A stretch of 64,000 nucleotides of DNA from Haloplanus sp. (GTDB taxonomy: Archaea; Halobacteriota; Halobacteria; Halobacteriales; Haloferacaceae): contig NZ_JAQCNJ010000071.1 in NCBI RefSeq assembly GCF_028275055.1, forward strand, positions 1-64,000. Reading direction: 5' to 3'. This document shows, in pieces, positions 50,304-61,392 of this stretch (its first letter is position 1; each line of letters opens with the position of its first letter). A program made the translations under genes and the position numbers. Below the pieces are notes generated by a model, which worked only from the letters and a program-made list of their open reading frames with translations, was not told the DNA's origin and searched no databases.

Positions 50304-50421
50304 AACCGGAGTTACGGCTTTTCACGACCGGACACCGACCCGAGCGAAGATGAGCGACGCGACCGTCGGGCGGCAAGGAGCCGAGAGTATATGGGGCGTC
50401 CCGGTCAACGGCCGACGAGGA

Positions 50422-50922
50422 ATGTTCGACGAGATCATGGAGAAGTTCAAGGGGAGCCCGAGCCAACAGGCCGTGATTCGGCTGCTGCTCGAGCGGGGCT
50501 TTTCTGTCAACGACGAGGGGCGGGTCGTCTCCGGTGGCATCGAAATCCCCAACACGGGGATCGCCCGCGAGATCGATGTCGACCGACGGGTGGTCGACTC
50601 AACGACAAACGTCATTCTCGATGACCCACAGCTTCGACGGATCTTCCAGAATATCACGGCGATCCCGAGCCTGATGGATCTGGCACCTGTTCTCGATCTG
50701 ACCGTGCTGACGATCTGGGTCGACGACGAGACCGAGTCCGGTATCGTCGCCGACGTGACCGCGGCCGTCGCCGACCACGACATCTCCATCCGGCAGGTGA
50801 TCAGCGAGGACCCCGAGTTTGTCGACGACCCCAAACTCTACGTCATCACGGACGCCACCCTGCCGGGAGAGCTTCTCGTCGAGGTCCGTGATCTCCCGTA
50901 CGTCCGCCGGGTCGAGTTCTGA
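50422..50922 (+). CDS. Amino-acid-metabolism regulator with C-terminal ACT domain (COG2150-like)
   Basis: MFDEIMEKFKGSPSQQAVIRLLLERGFSVNDEGRVVSGGIEIPNTGIAREIDVDRRVVDSTT (HTH-like), then ESGIVADVTAAVADHDISIRQVISEDP (ACT). Confidence 0.82.
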   Translation: MFDEIMEKFKGSPSQQAVIRLLLERGFSVNDEGRVVSGGIEIPNTGIAREIDVDRRVVDSTTNVILDDPQLRRIFQNITAIPSLMDLAPVLDLTVLTIWVDDETESGIVADVTAAVADHDISIRQVISEDPEFVDDPKLYVITDATLPGELLVEVRDLPYVRRVEF

Positions 50923-50923
50923 G

Positions 50924-51529
50924 ATGGTCGACACGTACCGGACGGTTCCGGCGCGCGGGCAGGCCGAGTTCGAGGTGAAGGGGTCGGAGTTTATCGGTCA
51001 CGTCGCGCCTGCCGGCTCCGTCGAGACGGCGGAGGCGTTCGTCGACGAAGTGCGGGAGGCGTACGCCGACGCGACACACAACGTCCCGGCCTACCGCGTC
51101 CCGGCGACCGGCGGCGAGATGCTCCGCGAGTGGGCGAGCGACGACGGCGAACCCACGGGATCGGCGGGAGATCCGGCGCTCAACGTTCTCGTCCAGCGTG
51201 ATATCGAACACGTCGTCGCGGTGGTGACCCGGTACTACGGCGGCGTCAACCTCGGTGTCGGGGGGTTGGCACGGGCGTACGCCAGAGGTGTGAGCGACGC
51301 CGTCGAGGACGCAGGTGTCGTCGAGAAGCGACCCCACGAACGCGTGACCGTCACCGTCGACTACGACGACTCGGGAACGGTCCGAAGCATTTTGGAAAGC
51401 GAGGGCGTCGCGTTCGAGGCGGCTTACGAGACGCGGGCTGCCTTCGACGTGCGGGTGCCGGTCGGCGAGGCCGACGCGCTTCGGGACCGCCTCCGGAGCG
51501 CAACGAGCGGACGGGTCGACCTGTCGTAA
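50924..51529 (+). CDS. IMPACT/YigZ family protein
   Basis: FEVKGSEFIGHVAPAGSVETAEAFVDEVREAYADATHNVPAYRV; DDGEPTGSAGDPALNVL; VAVVTRYYGGVNLGVGGLARAY. Confidence 0.93.
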   Translation: MVDTYRTVPARGQAEFEVKGSEFIGHVAPAGSVETAEAFVDEVREAYADATHNVPAYRVPATGGEMLREWASDDGEPTGSAGDPALNVLVQRDIEHVVAVVTRYYGGVNLGVGGLARAYARGVSDAVEDAGVVEKRPHERVTVTVDYDDSGTVRSILESEGVAFEAAYETRAAFDVRVPVGEADALRDRLRSATSGRVDLS

Positions 51530-51554
51530 CGGCCGTCTACCGAGTGCTCCGGAG

Positions 51555-51580
51555 CGCTACCGGGGTCGGCTTCGGTAGCG
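51555..51580. terminator. Candidate bidirectional hairpin between convergent genes
   Basis: CGCTACCG-gggtcggctt-CGGTAGCG (8-bp arms, 10-nt loop) between convergent stops at 51529 and 51638. Confidence 0.45.
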
Positions 51581-51637
51581 GTTCAGAGGGAGAACATCGC
51601 CTCGCCGTTTGGCGGTTCTCGACCGGAAATGAGGGGG

Positions 51638-52315
51638 TCAGGTCGTTCGGAAGGCGCGGTCGCCGGCGTCGCCGAGGCCGGGAACGATAAACCCGTCGTC
51701 GTCGAGGTGGTCGTCGATGGCGACGGTCAGGAGGTCCGCCTCGGGGACGGTCTCGGAGACCCGGAGGAGACCGTCCGGCGCGCTGACCGCCGAGAGGACA
51801 AACAGGTTCTCGAAGCCGGTCGCCTCCTCGAGAACGTGCCCGAGAACGGCACACATCGTCGACCCGGTGGCGAGCATCGGATCGGCGACGATGACGGTGT
51901 CGTCCGAGCCGATTTCCGGGAGTTTCACGTAGTCGACGGTGATGGGAAACTCACCCGACTCGTTCATGCCGGCCGCCTCGTCGCGGCCGGCGCTGATGAC
52001 GCCCTGCTTTGCGCGCGGGAACGCTTTCAACAGGCCCTCGACGAACGGCGTCGCCGCCCGGAGAACGTTGATGATGACAACGTTGTCGAGTCCCCGCACC
52101 CGTTCGCCGGTCGTCTCGGCCAGCGGCGTCTCGAGGGCGACGTACTCGGTGTCCATCGCGCCGTCGATGATCTCGTAGCCACAGATGCGGCCGAGTTTCA
52201 CCAGTCCCTTCCGAAACGCCACCTGTTCGGTGTCGACATCCCGGATCTTCGACAACGTGTCCTTTGCGAGTGCGTGGGTGACGAGGTGTGCCTCGTCGCG
52301 GTCCTCTATCGTCAT
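51638..52315 (-). CDS. upp: Uracil phosphoribosyltransferase
   Basis: [74 protein letters not shown] (PRPP-binding). Confidence 0.95.
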   Translation of the reverse strand: MTIEDRDEAHLVTHALAKDTLSKIRDVDTEQVAFRKGLVKLGRICGYEIIDGAMDTEYVALETPLAETTGERVRGLDNVVIINVLRAATPFVEGLLKAFPRAKQGVISAGRDEAAGMNESGEFPITVDYVKLPEIGSDDTVIVADPMLATGSTMCAVLGHVLEEATGFENLFVLSAVSAPDGLLRVSETVPEADLLTVAIDDHLDDDGFIVPGLGDAGDRAFRTT

Positions 52316-52572
52316 CGTCGGTGAACCGACCGGAGACAACTTAAAACGACTGACGCGGGACCGCGTGGTGAGGGAGGTCACACCGGTGTGGATTGGGGCG
52401 ATATCGGGGACCGACAGCGCTCGCCCCACGACCCACGGAGCGTGGAAACCCCCATCTCGGCGCGTGTGCCCACCCCGTGTCGGTCGCGGTGTTGTCGGGC
52501 CGAGGGCATCGGCCACACCCACGGGTGTTTCGAACGGCGTCGGACGGTCGTTCACTCGGTCATGAGGAGTGG

Positions 52573-52944
52573 CTACGGTTCGTAGACGTGGACGTCGCCG
52601 TCGACGGCCGGCGCGCCGATGGCGACAACGTCGACGGTGTCGGCGGCGTCCTCGGGATTGTACGCGAACTGTGGGTTGTCCGGTTCGACCGTGAGCAGCG
52701 TATCGGGGCCCGCTTTGAGGGTTCCCTCCGGCGTGTCGACGTGGAGCGTTCCGGAAAGGACATAAAAGGCCTCCTCCTGTTCGTCGTGGTAGTGATACGC
52801 GAGTGGGAGTTCCTCGCCCGGTTCTGCCGTGTAGCGGTTGATCGCCATCTCCGAGATACCGGCCACCTCCGACAACGAACGGCGCATGCAGGGGCGGTCG
52901 GGGTCCGGATCGACCTCGTCCGTGTCGACGACGTGATAGCCCAT
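52573..52944 (-). CDS. Cupin-domain protein
   Basis: [50 protein letters not shown]. Confidence 0.88.
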   Translation of the reverse strand: MGYHVVDTDEVDPDPDRPCMRRSLSEVAGISEMAINRYTAEPGEELPLAYHYHDEQEEAFYVLSGTLHVDTPEGTLKAGPDTLLTVEPDNPQFAYNPEDAADTVDVVAIGAPAVDGDVHVYEP

Positions 52945-53159
52945 GCGAACCCCGAATCGGCGGGCGGATAAAAATCCAGCCGTCGTCATCGGCGGTAAGT
53001 TTTAATCGCTCGCCACCCGTATCGACGGGCACGATGGCTCGAATCGGAACGCGAACGTATGGCCGTGTAACGGCTGCTTCGGTCGGTTCGATCCGGCGGA
53101 GCGGTCGGTAGCGGCACGGAATCCTTTTATACGGCAACACCATGGGAGACTGACGAGCG

Positions 53160-53846
53160 ATGGAAGAGAGCGTATCCGGATTCAAACGCCGGGGCGCGTG
53201 GGGAGAGATCGTCGAACACGGGGAGCGCATCACGCGGGCGCTCCGCGACGCCGGCGCAGAGGGCGAGGCGTTCGAGGAGTGGGACGAGTGGCGGCCCAAA
53301 TCCCACGAACGCCTCGGCGAGGACGTGAGTCAAAAAACCGCAGAACAGGCAAGCGTCGGCGAGGGTGAAGGTGAGAAAGCGGGCAAAGAGCCGGATGAGG
53401 ATCTCCGGACGGCCGGAGAAAAACTCTCCGAGTCGTACAACCACGTCGAAGAAGGTGACAACGGTGAGGCCGTCGAGCGGTGGCAGGACTCGATCAACTA
53501 CGTCGCCCGCGCGGCAGACTCCGCGGGCCGGAAGGCGCTTCGGGCGGTCGAGGGCACCGTCTACCGGAAGGTGATGACTCAGCTTGCGCCATACTACTTC
53601 GATAACGCGCTCGTGAGCGCGAACATCCAGAAGACGACCCGGGGGGGCGACGAGGACCAGTTTATTTTCGAGGTGAACGTTAACGACGATGACCTCAAGA
53701 CGGCGGTGAGCGACCGTCTCGCCGACTACGAGAACGACATCGACCGTTGGCACGTCGACATCGAAAAGGAAACGTCGGTCGCCGAGGCCGTCGAAGGGGT
53801 CGAAGCACCCCCCGAACGGGACGGTTCGGGGTCAACGACGAACTGA
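53160..53846 (+). CDS. Conserved haloarchaeal protein (DUF5828-like)
   Basis: [28 protein letters not shown]...; TATA-like ttttatac about 27 nt upstream of ATG. Confidence 0.7.
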   Translation: MEESVSGFKRRGAWGEIVEHGERITRALRDAGAEGEAFEEWDEWRPKSHERLGEDVSQKTAEQASVGEGEGEKAGKEPDEDLRTAGEKLSESYNHVEEGDNGEAVERWQDSINYVARAADSAGRKALRAVEGTVYRKVMTQLAPYYFDNALVSANIQKTTRGGDEDQFIFEVNVNDDDLKTAVSDRLADYENDIDRWHVDIEKETSVAEAVEGVEAPPERDGSGSTTN

Positions 53847-53912
53847 AACCGTCGACCGTGGATCGGTCGGGCGATCCACCACACCTATGCCCGTCTCGGT
53901 CCAACGTCGCGT

Positions 53913-54155
53913 ATGCACGTCGAGTTCGACCGTGATACCTGCATCGGGATGTTCCAGTGCGTCGAGGAGTGGGAGGCGTTCGAGGAGAACCGCGACGAGG
54001 GGAAGGCGGACTTTGCCGGGAGCGAGGAGACGGACCCCGACCTGTTCGTTCGCGAGGTACCGGAGGACGCCGAACTGGACGCCGAGTTCGCCGCGCGGAC
54101 CTGTCCCGTCGATGCGATCCGCCTCTACGACGACGACGGTGAGCAGATCGTGTGA
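53913..54155 (+). CDS. Ferredoxin, three-cysteine (Cx5C...CP) type
   Basis: MHVEFDRDTCIGMFQCVEEWEAFEE...RTCPVDAIRLYDDDGEQIV. Confidence 0.8.
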   Translation: MHVEFDRDTCIGMFQCVEEWEAFEENRDEGKADFAGSEETDPDLFVREVPEDAELDAEFAARTCPVDAIRLYDDDGEQIV

Positions 54156-54272
54156 GTTCGGGAGCTCGATCGATAAGGGGCGAATCTCGCCTGGCACGCC
54201 GGGACACGCACACGCTATTACTTTCACCGCGGTTCGCCAACCCTTAACCACGACGACGACGAAAGACAGCCG

Positions 54273-56693
54273 ATGTCGGTTCCCGACGGCGGCCACGTCG
54301 ACCACCCGTTGCTTACCTCGGGACTCATCGAGCGGCGTGAGTACCAGCAGCGACTCGCCGACACCGCACGCGGCGACCACACGCTCGTCTGCCTCCCCAC
54401 GGGACTGGGCAAGACGACGGTAAGCCTGCTCGTGACCGCCGACCGCCTCCACGAGACGGGCGGGACGGCGCTCTTTCTCGCGCCGACAAAACCGCTGGTC
54501 AAACAACACGCCGACTTCTACCGCGAGGCGCTGACGATCCCCGACGACGAAATCACGGTGTTCACCGGCGACGTGCGGCCGGACGACCGGGGCGATCTGT
54601 GGGCGGACAGTCGGATCGTCATCGCGACGCCACAGGTCGTCGAGAACGACCTGATCGGCGGCCGGATCTCGCTTGCCGACGTGACACACCTCACCTTCGA
54701 CGAGTGCCACCGCGCGACCGGCGACTACGCGTACGTCTACATCGCGGAGCGCTACCACGCCGACGCCGAGCAACCGCTGGTGACGGCGATGAGCGCCTCG
54801 CCCGGCGGCGACGAGGAGGCGATCCGGACGGTGTGTGAGAATCTCGGTCTCGGGGAGGTGACCGTGATGACCGAAAACGACGCAGACGTAGCCGACTACA
54901 CCCACGATACCGAGGTGGAGTGGGAGCGGGTGACGCTGCCGGACGAGGTGATCGAGATCCGGGACGGGATAAACGAGGTGATCACGGATCGCTTGGAGCA
55001 ACTGAAACAACTCGGCGTCACCAACGCAACGAGCCCGGACCTCTCCCAGCGCGACCTCAACCGGATGCGCGGAGAGTTACAAAAGCTCATCGACGCCGAC
55101 CAGTCGGAGGGATACGAAGGGATGTCGATCCACGCGGAGGTGATGAAACTCCGGCGGGCGGTCGAACTCGCGGAGACACAGTCGGTGGAGTCGCTCCGGC
55201 GGTACTTCGAGCGACAACGCAACGCCGCCCGGTCCTCTGGGGCGTCAAAAGCGAGTCAGCGACTGATCGCGGAGCCGGCGGTCCGCGAGGCGATGCGAAA
55301 CGCCGAGTCGTTCGACGACCTCCACCCCAAGTTTCGCCAGACACGCGTGTTGTTGGCCCGGACGCTCGGCATTGGCGGGGGGGAACGCGTTATCGTTTTC
55401 ACCGAGTCCCGCGACACGGCCGAGGCGCTCACCGACTTTCTGGGCGAGAGCTTCGACGTCCGGCGGTTCGTCGGACAGAGCGACAAGAAAGGGTCGGACG
55501 GGATGACCCAGACGGAGCAAAGCGAGACGCTAGACGCCTTCCGAGCCGGCGAGTTCGAGGTACTGGTTTCCACCTCCGTCGCCGAGGAGGGACTGGACGT
55601 CCCGGAGGTCGACCTCGTGCTCTTTTATGAACCCGTACCGACGGCGATCCGGTCGATCCAGCGGAAGGGCCGGACCGGGAGACAGGAGGAGGGTCGGGTG
55701 GTCGTGCTCATGGCAGAAGACACCCGCGACGAGGCATTCTTTTGGATCTCTCGCCGCCGTGAGCGGGAGATGGAGAACGAACTGATGCAACTAAAAGGGG
55801 TCGCCGACGAGGTGGCGGCGGACCTCGACGACTCACAGACCGCACTGGACTCGTTCGACGGCAGCGCCCAAGCGGACGAGACCGGAACCGTGGCCACTGA
55901 GAAATCGGAGGCGGACGGGGGGACGGCGGCCCAGCCGGGACTCGGGGCGTTCGGTGGGGGGGACGGGGGCGATTCGGAGACGGGCGAGGCCGACGACGGA
56001 GCCGGTGACGGGGTCGTCGCCACCGCCGGCACCGACGAGGAGGAGGCGGTCGAGATCGTCGTCGATCAACGCGAACTCGATTCGACCATCGCGCGCGACC
56101 TCTCGACCAGAGAAGGGATCGAGACACGACTGGAGACGCTTGCGGTGGGCGACTACGTCGTCTCCGACCGGGTGGCGGTCGAGCGCAAATCCGTCGCCGA
56201 CTTTCTCGATACTCTCACCGGGGGTGACCGTTCGTTGTTCGAACAGGTCGGCGACCTCACGCGCCACTACGCCCGGCCGGTCGTCGTTCTCGAGGGCGAC
56301 GGTCTCTACGAGGAGCGAAACGTCCACCCCGACGCGATTCGGGGGGCGTTGGCATCACTGTCGGTCGACTTTGGGGTGAGCGTCCTCCGAACCGACGGGG
56401 AGGCCGACACCGCCGACCTCCTCGCGGTTATCGCAGGACGCGAGCAGACGACGAAAGACCGAGCGGTCAGCGTCCACGGCGAGAAGAGTTCGAAGACGCT
56501 GGCCGAACAACAGGAGTATGTCGTTGGCGCTATCGCGGACATCGGGCCGGTTACCGCGCGGTCCCTGTTGGAACAGTTCGGGACCGTCGAGGCCGTGATG
56601 ACCGCACGCGAGGCGGATCTGATGGAGGTCGACGGGGTCGGGGAGGTGACCGCGGAGCGGATCCGGAACGTGGTGGGTAGCGATTATCGGTGA
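54273..56693 (+). CDS. hef: Hef: SF2 helicase fused to XPF-type nuclease
   Basis: CLPTGLGKTTVSLLV, TFDECHRATGDYAY, RKGRTGRQEEGRVVVL; nuclease LAVGDYVVSDRVAVERKSVADFL; C-terminal HhH. Confidence 0.96.
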   Translation: MSVPDGGHVDHPLLTSGLIERREYQQRLADTARGDHTLVCLPTGLGKTTVSLLVTADRLHETGGTALFLAPTKPLVKQHADFYREALTIPDDEITVFTGDVRPDDRGDLWADSRIVIATPQVVENDLIGGRISLADVTHLTFDECHRATGDYAYVYIAERYHADAEQPLVTAMSASPGGDEEAIRTVCENLGLGEVTVMTENDADVADYTHDTEVEWERVTLPDEVIEIRDGINEVITDRLEQLKQLGVTNATSPDLSQRDLNRMRGELQKLIDADQSEGYEGMSIHAEVMKLRRAVELAETQSVESLRRYFERQRNAARSSGASKASQRLIAEPAVREAMRNAESFDDLHPKFRQTRVLLARTLGIGGGERVIVFTESRDTAEALTDFLGESFDVRRFVGQSDKKGSDGMTQTEQSETLDAFRAGEFEVLVSTSVAEEGLDVPEVDLVLFYEPVPTAIRSIQRKGRTGRQEEGRVVVLMAEDTRDEAFFWISRRREREMENELMQLKGVADEVAADLDDSQTALDSFDGSAQADETGTVATEKSEADGGTAAQPGLGAFGGGDGGDSETGEADDGAGDGVVATAGTDEEEAVEIVVDQRELDSTIARDLSTREGIETRLETLAVGDYVVSDRVAVERKSVADFLDTLTGGDRSLFEQVGDLTRHYARPVVVLEGDGLYEERNVHPDAIRGALASLSVDFGVSVLRTDGEADTADLLAVIAGREQTTKDRAVSVHGEKSSKTLAEQQEYVVGAIADIGPVTARSLLEQFGTVEAVMTAREADLMEVDGVGEVTAERIRNVVGSDYR

Positions 56694-56733
56694 AGGGTAA
56701 GCGGTAAGCGGTGAGCGGCGAGTCGAATCTCGA

Positions 56734-57381
56734 TCAACGAACAGGTTCGAGTGCTGCGAGCGTCTCGGCCGCCTCGCGGGCGGCCCCGAGCAGTTCCGCG
56801 GCCCGGGCGGGATCATCCGCGTCCTCGGCGGCGCGGGCGTACCGAACGAGCGTCCGGGAAAGTGACCCGCGGGCCGTCTCGACGGTTGCGTCGGGACGGG
56901 AGTCGGTGGTCTGCGCCGCCGACACATCGCCGTTCCCGTCGACGGGGACGCGGTCCCGAGCGTCGTCGGGCCGGACGGGCGACCGCTCGGCATCGACGTT
57001 CGACGGGGCCCGGCGGGAGGTGTCGGCGTCGGAATCGGCATCGGCATCGGGGGTGGGACCGTCGGGGGTGGCCGGTTCGTGGTCTGTCGCCTCGGCGGTC
57101 GGAGCCGAGGCCGAAACCGAGGCCGAGTCGGTCCCGGTCTGTGTGTCTGTGTCGGTGGTGGCCGCGTCGACGGTGTCACCCTCAGCCTGGCACGTCGGAC
57201 AGAACGCCTGCCCGTCGTGGCGGAAGATGGGGTCGCCACAGGTGTCACAGTGATTGTTGGTCATCGTCGCGCCCTTCAGTAGGAGTTCGCTCATGCGTTG
57301 TGTGGCGGCACGCTTCTCCTGATCCCGTTCGTACTTCTCCCGGAGGCGTTCACGTTCGGCCTCCTTGTCGAACCCGCTCAT
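56734..57381 (-). CDS. Sjogren's syndrome/scleroderma autoantigen 1-like zinc-ribbon protein
   Basis: [36 protein letters not shown]; acidic Ala/Asp-rich middle; C-terminal helical region. Confidence 0.85.
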   Translation of the reverse strand: MSGFDKEAERERLREKYERDQEKRAATQRMSELLLKGATMTNNHCDTCGDPIFRHDGQAFCPTCQAEGDTVDAATTDTDTQTGTDSASVSASAPTAEATDHEPATPDGPTPDADADSDADTSRRAPSNVDAERSPVRPDDARDRVPVDGNGDVSAAQTTDSRPDATVETARGSLSRTLVRYARAAEDADDPARAAELLGAAREAAETLAALEPVR

Positions 57382-57521
57382 ACATCGAGGGAGGCGACCG
57401 ACGTCGAAAAACCCCACGGGGACGGGACGCCACGGGAACGACCGACCGTGGCGGCCGGTCTGTGGTCGTCGCCCGGTCTTCCGAAGCGTTTAATCGGAAT
57501 CCCGAGCCAGTTGTATGCGAT

Positions 57522-58436
57522 ATGACGAAAGTGAGCGTCATCGGTGCGGCAGGGACCGTCGGGGCCGCGACGGGGTACAACATCGCGTTGCGGGAGGTCG
57601 CAGACGAACTCGTTCTCGTCGACATCCCGGACAAGGAGTCCGAGACCATCGGCGAGGCCGCGGACACGAACCACGGGACCGCCTACGACTCGAACACGGT
57701 CGTCAGACAGGGCGGCTACGAGGCGACGGCCGGGTCGGACGTGGTCGTCATCACGGCCGGTATCCCGCGGCAACCCGGACAGACCCGGATCGACCTCGCG
57801 GGCGACAACGCGCCGATCATGGAGGACATCGGCTCCTCGGTCGCCGAGTACAACGACGACTTCGTGTCGATCACCACCTCGAACCCGGTCGACCTGCTGA
57901 ACCGGCATCTCTACGAAACCGGCGACCGCAACCGACACTCGGTGATCGGGTTCGGGGGGCGTCTCGACTCCGCCCGCTTCCGATACGTTCTCGGCGAACG
58001 GTTCGGCGTCCCCGTCCGGAACGTCGAGGCGACGATCCTTGGGGAACACGGCGACGCGCAGGTCCCCGTCTTCTCCAAGGTCCGTGTCGACGGTCGTGAC
58101 CCCGACTTTTCGGCGGACGAACGCGAGGAGATCCTCGACACGCTTCAGGAGTCCGCGATGGACGTTATCGAGCGCAAGGGCGCAACGCAGTGGGGGCCGG
58201 CGACCGGTGTTGGCCACATGGTCGAGGCGGTGCTCCGGGATACGGGCGAGGTGCTCCCCGGTAGTGTCGTTCTCGACGGTGAGTACGGCCACGACGATAC
58301 CGCCGTTGGCGTCCCGGTCAGACTCGGGAGCGACGGGGTCGAGGATATCGTGGAGTGGGACCTCGACGATTACGAGACCGACCTGATGGACGAGGCCGCG
58401 GCGAAACTCTCCGAACAGTACGAACGGATCGACTGA
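57522..58436 (+). CDS. mdh: Malate dehydrogenase
   Basis: [73 protein letters not shown] 57522 with TTTAATC about 28 nt upstream. Confidence 0.94.
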   Translation: MTKVSVIGAAGTVGAATGYNIALREVADELVLVDIPDKESETIGEAADTNHGTAYDSNTVVRQGGYEATAGSDVVVITAGIPRQPGQTRIDLAGDNAPIMEDIGSSVAEYNDDFVSITTSNPVDLLNRHLYETGDRNRHSVIGFGGRLDSARFRYVLGERFGVPVRNVEATILGEHGDAQVPVFSKVRVDGRDPDFSADEREEILDTLQESAMDVIERKGATQWGPATGVGHMVEAVLRDTGEVLPGSVVLDGEYGHDDTAVGVPVRLGSDGVEDIVEWDLDDYETDLMDEAAAKLSEQYERID

Positions 58437-58531
58437 GCGCCGTGTCGGGTTCTGTGGTCGGGTGGTGTTCGCGGGGGCGCGGTGTCACGCCCCGCGGCGG
58501 CCACGAACCGACACCACCCGCTCGATGCCGT

Positions 58532-60265
58532 TTACAGCCGGCGTTGTAACGTTTCTATTGTCTTTTCGCCGACCCCATCGACATCCCGCAGGTCGGCCGT
58601 CGACGCCGAGCGAACGTTTTCGACGCTGCCGAACCGTCGGAGGAGACGTTTTCGGGTCTCGGACCCCACGCCGGGAACGTCGTCGAGTGCCGTCGACACG
58701 TCGTCTCTGAGGCTTTCGTGGTACTGTGCAGCGAAGCGGTGTGCCTCGTCGCGAACCCGTTGGAGAACGTGGAGATGGGGGGCGTCGTCGTCCCAGTCGT
58801 GGACGCCGTCCGGCGTGACGACCAGTTCCTCGGCTTTCGCCAGTGCCACGACCGGAACGTCCCATCCCGTCTCGGCGAGGGCGTCGCGGGCGGCCGCGAG
58901 TTGGCCGTCCCCGCCATCGATCACCAGGAGATCCGGATCGGGTCGGTCGTCACGGCCCTCGACGGCGCGTTCGGCGCGCCAGCGAGCGAGCGCGCGCATG
59001 CTGGCGTAGTCGTCGTTACGGTCCGGGAGCTTCTTCCGGCGGTACGCCGCCTTCTCCGCGCTCCCGTCGACAAAGCAGACGTCGCTGCCGACGACCGCCG
59101 TTCCGCCCGCGTGGCTCACGTCGAACCCTTCGATTCGCTCGATCGAATCGAGACCAAGTGCATCCGCCAACGCGCCGAGTTCGTCGTCACCGCCCGTCCG
59201 GCGGCGTGCGTTCTTCAGGGCGAGGTCGACCAGTGTCGCCTCGCGGCCCGCGCCGGGGACACGGACGGCGACACCCTCGTTTTCCAGCCACGAGACGACG
59301 TCGGGGTCGGCGGGCTGTTCCGAACACAGTACGGCGTCGGGGAGGTCACGGTCGGCGTAGTACTGTGGAATAAACGCGGCGAGAAGTGCTCCGGCTCGGT
59401 CCTCGCCCTCGGGTGCGTTGAGGCGGTGTCGGGAGCGGTCGACGAGTTGGCCGCGCTCACTGTGGAGGCGGGCGACCGTCGCGCGGTCGCCCTCGATGGC
59501 CCCGCCGAGCACGTCGACCGTGCGCTCGTCGGCCGGCGATGAAACCGCGTCGCCACCGGATCCGTGGAACGACTCGACAGCGTCGAGACGGTCCCTGAGG
59601 TTGGCGGCGCGTTCGAACGACTGTGCCTGTGCGGCGGCCTCCATCTCCCGGCGGATCGGGTCGGCCAAGACCCCCGTCTCGCCCTCGAAGAAGCGAACGG
59701 CCGCGTCGGCGTTCTCTGTGTACGTGGCCTCGTCGATTTCGCCGGTGCAGGGAGCGGTACACAACCCCATCTCGTAGTCGAGACAGGGACGGTCGCGCCC
59801 ACGGTACTTGTGATCCGAACAGCCACGGAGACCGTACGTTTCTCTGATCGCCTTGATAACCGTCTCGACACGCCCCATGCGGGTAAACGGGCCGAACACC
59901 GTCGCGCCCTCATCGGGGTCGCGGGTCACCTCGATGCGGGGCACCGGGTGGTCGGTGAGTTGGACCAACGGATATGACTTGTCGTCTTTCAGACGGACGT
60001 TGTACCGGGGCTGGTGGCGCTTGATCAGGTTCGCCTCCAGCAGTAACGCCTGCGTCTCGGTGTCGGTGACCGCCACGTCGATCCGGTCGGCCCGCTCAAC
60101 CATCCGGCGGATTCGGTCGCTACGCGGGTCGACGTATGAGCGAACCCGGTCTCGGAGGTCAACCGCCTTACCGACGTAGCGCACGCCGTCACCCTCGTAG
60201 AACAGGTAGACGCCCGGCTCCCGGGGAAGGTCAGCGGCACGCGCTTTGATCGCGGTCGAGTCCAT
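58532..60265 (-). CDS. uvrC: Excinuclease ABC subunit C
   Basis: [32 protein letters not shown] (GIY-YIG-like); [45 protein letters not shown]-terminal HhH. Confidence 0.96.
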   Translation of the reverse strand: MDSTAIKARAADLPREPGVYLFYEGDGVRYVGKAVDLRDRVRSYVDPRSDRIRRMVERADRIDVAVTDTETQALLLEANLIKRHQPRYNVRLKDDKSYPLVQLTDHPVPRIEVTRDPDEGATVFGPFTRMGRVETVIKAIRETYGLRGCSDHKYRGRDRPCLDYEMGLCTAPCTGEIDEATYTENADAAVRFFEGETGVLADPIRREMEAAAQAQSFERAANLRDRLDAVESFHGSGGDAVSSPADERTVDVLGGAIEGDRATVARLHSERGQLVDRSRHRLNAPEGEDRAGALLAAFIPQYYADRDLPDAVLCSEQPADPDVVSWLENEGVAVRVPGAGREATLVDLALKNARRRTGGDDELGALADALGLDSIERIEGFDVSHAGGTAVVGSDVCFVDGSAEKAAYRRKKLPDRNDDYASMRALARWRAERAVEGRDDRPDPDLLVIDGGDGQLAAARDALAETGWDVPVVALAKAEELVVTPDGVHDWDDDAPHLHVLQRVRDEAHRFAAQYHESLRDDVSTALDDVPGVGSETRKRLLRRFGSVENVRSASTADLRDVDGVGEKTIETLQRRL

Positions 60266-60405
60266 CAGCAGGGTAATAACGCCCCGACGGCTATGAGGGT
60301 GACGCGTCGGGGCGGCCGATGAGGGTTGCGAGCGAGGACGGGTGGGGGGGGAGCGGGGACGGCCGAAGCCGAGGGTATAACACCGGCGGCGGCGATGCCC
60401 GAGGC

Positions 60406-60678
60406 ATGAGCGACGACGGAGCGGAGCGATTGTGGCTCGTCGAGCGGACCTACGACGACAAGGGCCTCATCGTCCTCGCGTACGCGACACTCGATGGGAC
60501 GACGGTCCGGCGGATCGAGCGGGCACCGGTTGCGGTCGAACAGATGGGGGGTGTCACGGCGGCCGTCGACGCCGACGAGGGGTCGCTCGCGCCCGTCGAG
60601 GACACCGACCTGCGCGAACGGTACGCGGCGGAGGCGTCACGGATGGCCGACCGCCACGACCCGGACGACCCCGTCTAA
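60406..60678 (+). CDS. Small haloarchaeal protein (DUF7111-like)
   Basis: [54 protein letters not shown]. Confidence 0.65.
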   Translation: MSDDGAERLWLVERTYDDKGLIVLAYATLDGTTVRRIERAPVAVEQMGGVTAAVDADEGSLAPVEDTDLRERYAAEASRMADRHDPDDPV

Positions 60679-60731
60679 ATCGAGGGGAGCCGAGGCCGGG
60701 AGGGGACCGACCTCGGCATCGGCACCGGCAC

Positions 60732-60760
60732 GCGGATGGGATCGGGTGACACCCATCCGC
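60732..60760. terminator. Perfect 9-bp inverted repeat between co-directional genes (terminator or operator)
   Basis: GCGGATGGG-atcgggtgaca-CCCATCCGC, ending a few nt before a TATA-like cttaag at about 60764. Confidence 0.45.
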
Positions 60761-60792
60761 AGTCTTAAGTCCGTCCGCTCGGAGGAACGGGT

Positions 60793-61380
60793 ATGGATTA
60801 CACGCTCGCCATCGACAACGCGCCGGAGACGATCACCGGCGGGACAGGCGTCCTGTTGCTCCACCCGAGCATCGGCGAGACCGACCGGATCGACACCGAC
60901 TTTCTCAAGACTGACACGGACAATTTCTTTGTCGTCTCGACGCGGACCACCGCTCGTGAGGTCGAACAGAAACTCGAACATTACGACGTCGACGAGTCGA
61001 AAGCGGAGATTCTGGACACGCTGTCCGTAGAACGAGGATATTCCCGACGACCGTCGGATCGTGTCCACTACGTCGCCTCGCCCGACGACCTGGAGGGAGT
61101 CGTAAGCAAAACGCGGACGTTTCTCGAAGACCACGGGGGGAAACGGCGGGTGAGCGTCGACTCCCTCACCGAGATGGCGTACTACGCCGACGACGAGGCG
61201 GTGTTCGAGGCGACAGAGCGGATCCTCGGCCTGTTGGACGAGTTCGACGGCGTAGGGCTGTTCCACCTCTCGAAGGAGGTCCACGACGAGGCGGTGTTGG
61301 AGCGGTTTCGAGGCCTGTTCGACCTCGTGCTCGATCTGGACGTGGACGAAAACCTGACAGTCGAGTTCGACGAGGGGTGA
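60793..61380 (+). CDS. KaiC/RecA-fold-like haloarchaeal protein lacking a canonical Walker A
   Basis: MDYTLAIDNAPETITGGTGVLLLHPSIGETDRIDTDFL... LGLLDEFDGVGLFHLSKEVHDEAVLERFRGLFDLVLDLDV. Confidence 0.65.
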   Translation: MDYTLAIDNAPETITGGTGVLLLHPSIGETDRIDTDFLKTDTDNFFVVSTRTTAREVEQKLEHYDVDESKAEILDTLSVERGYSRRPSDRVHYVASPDDLEGVVSKTRTFLEDHGGKRRVSVDSLTEMAYYADDEAVFEATERILGLLDEFDGVGLFHLSKEVHDEAVLERFRGLFDLVLDLDVDENLTVEFDEG

Positions 61381-61392
61381 GACGGCGAGAAC

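Noticed and set aside
47333-50353. 1006-aa + strand ORF
   Set aside because: Antisense to the well-supported reductase copy 2 and DUF genes; Arg/Val/Gly-rich translation without family motifs, a typical GC-rich shadow ORF.
51638-53299. 553-aa minus-strand ORF as a single protein
   Set aside because: Only the C-terminal 225 aa is Upp (ATG 52315); the N-terminal extension is Arg/Pro-rich, runs through an intergenic region and overlaps the cupin gene.
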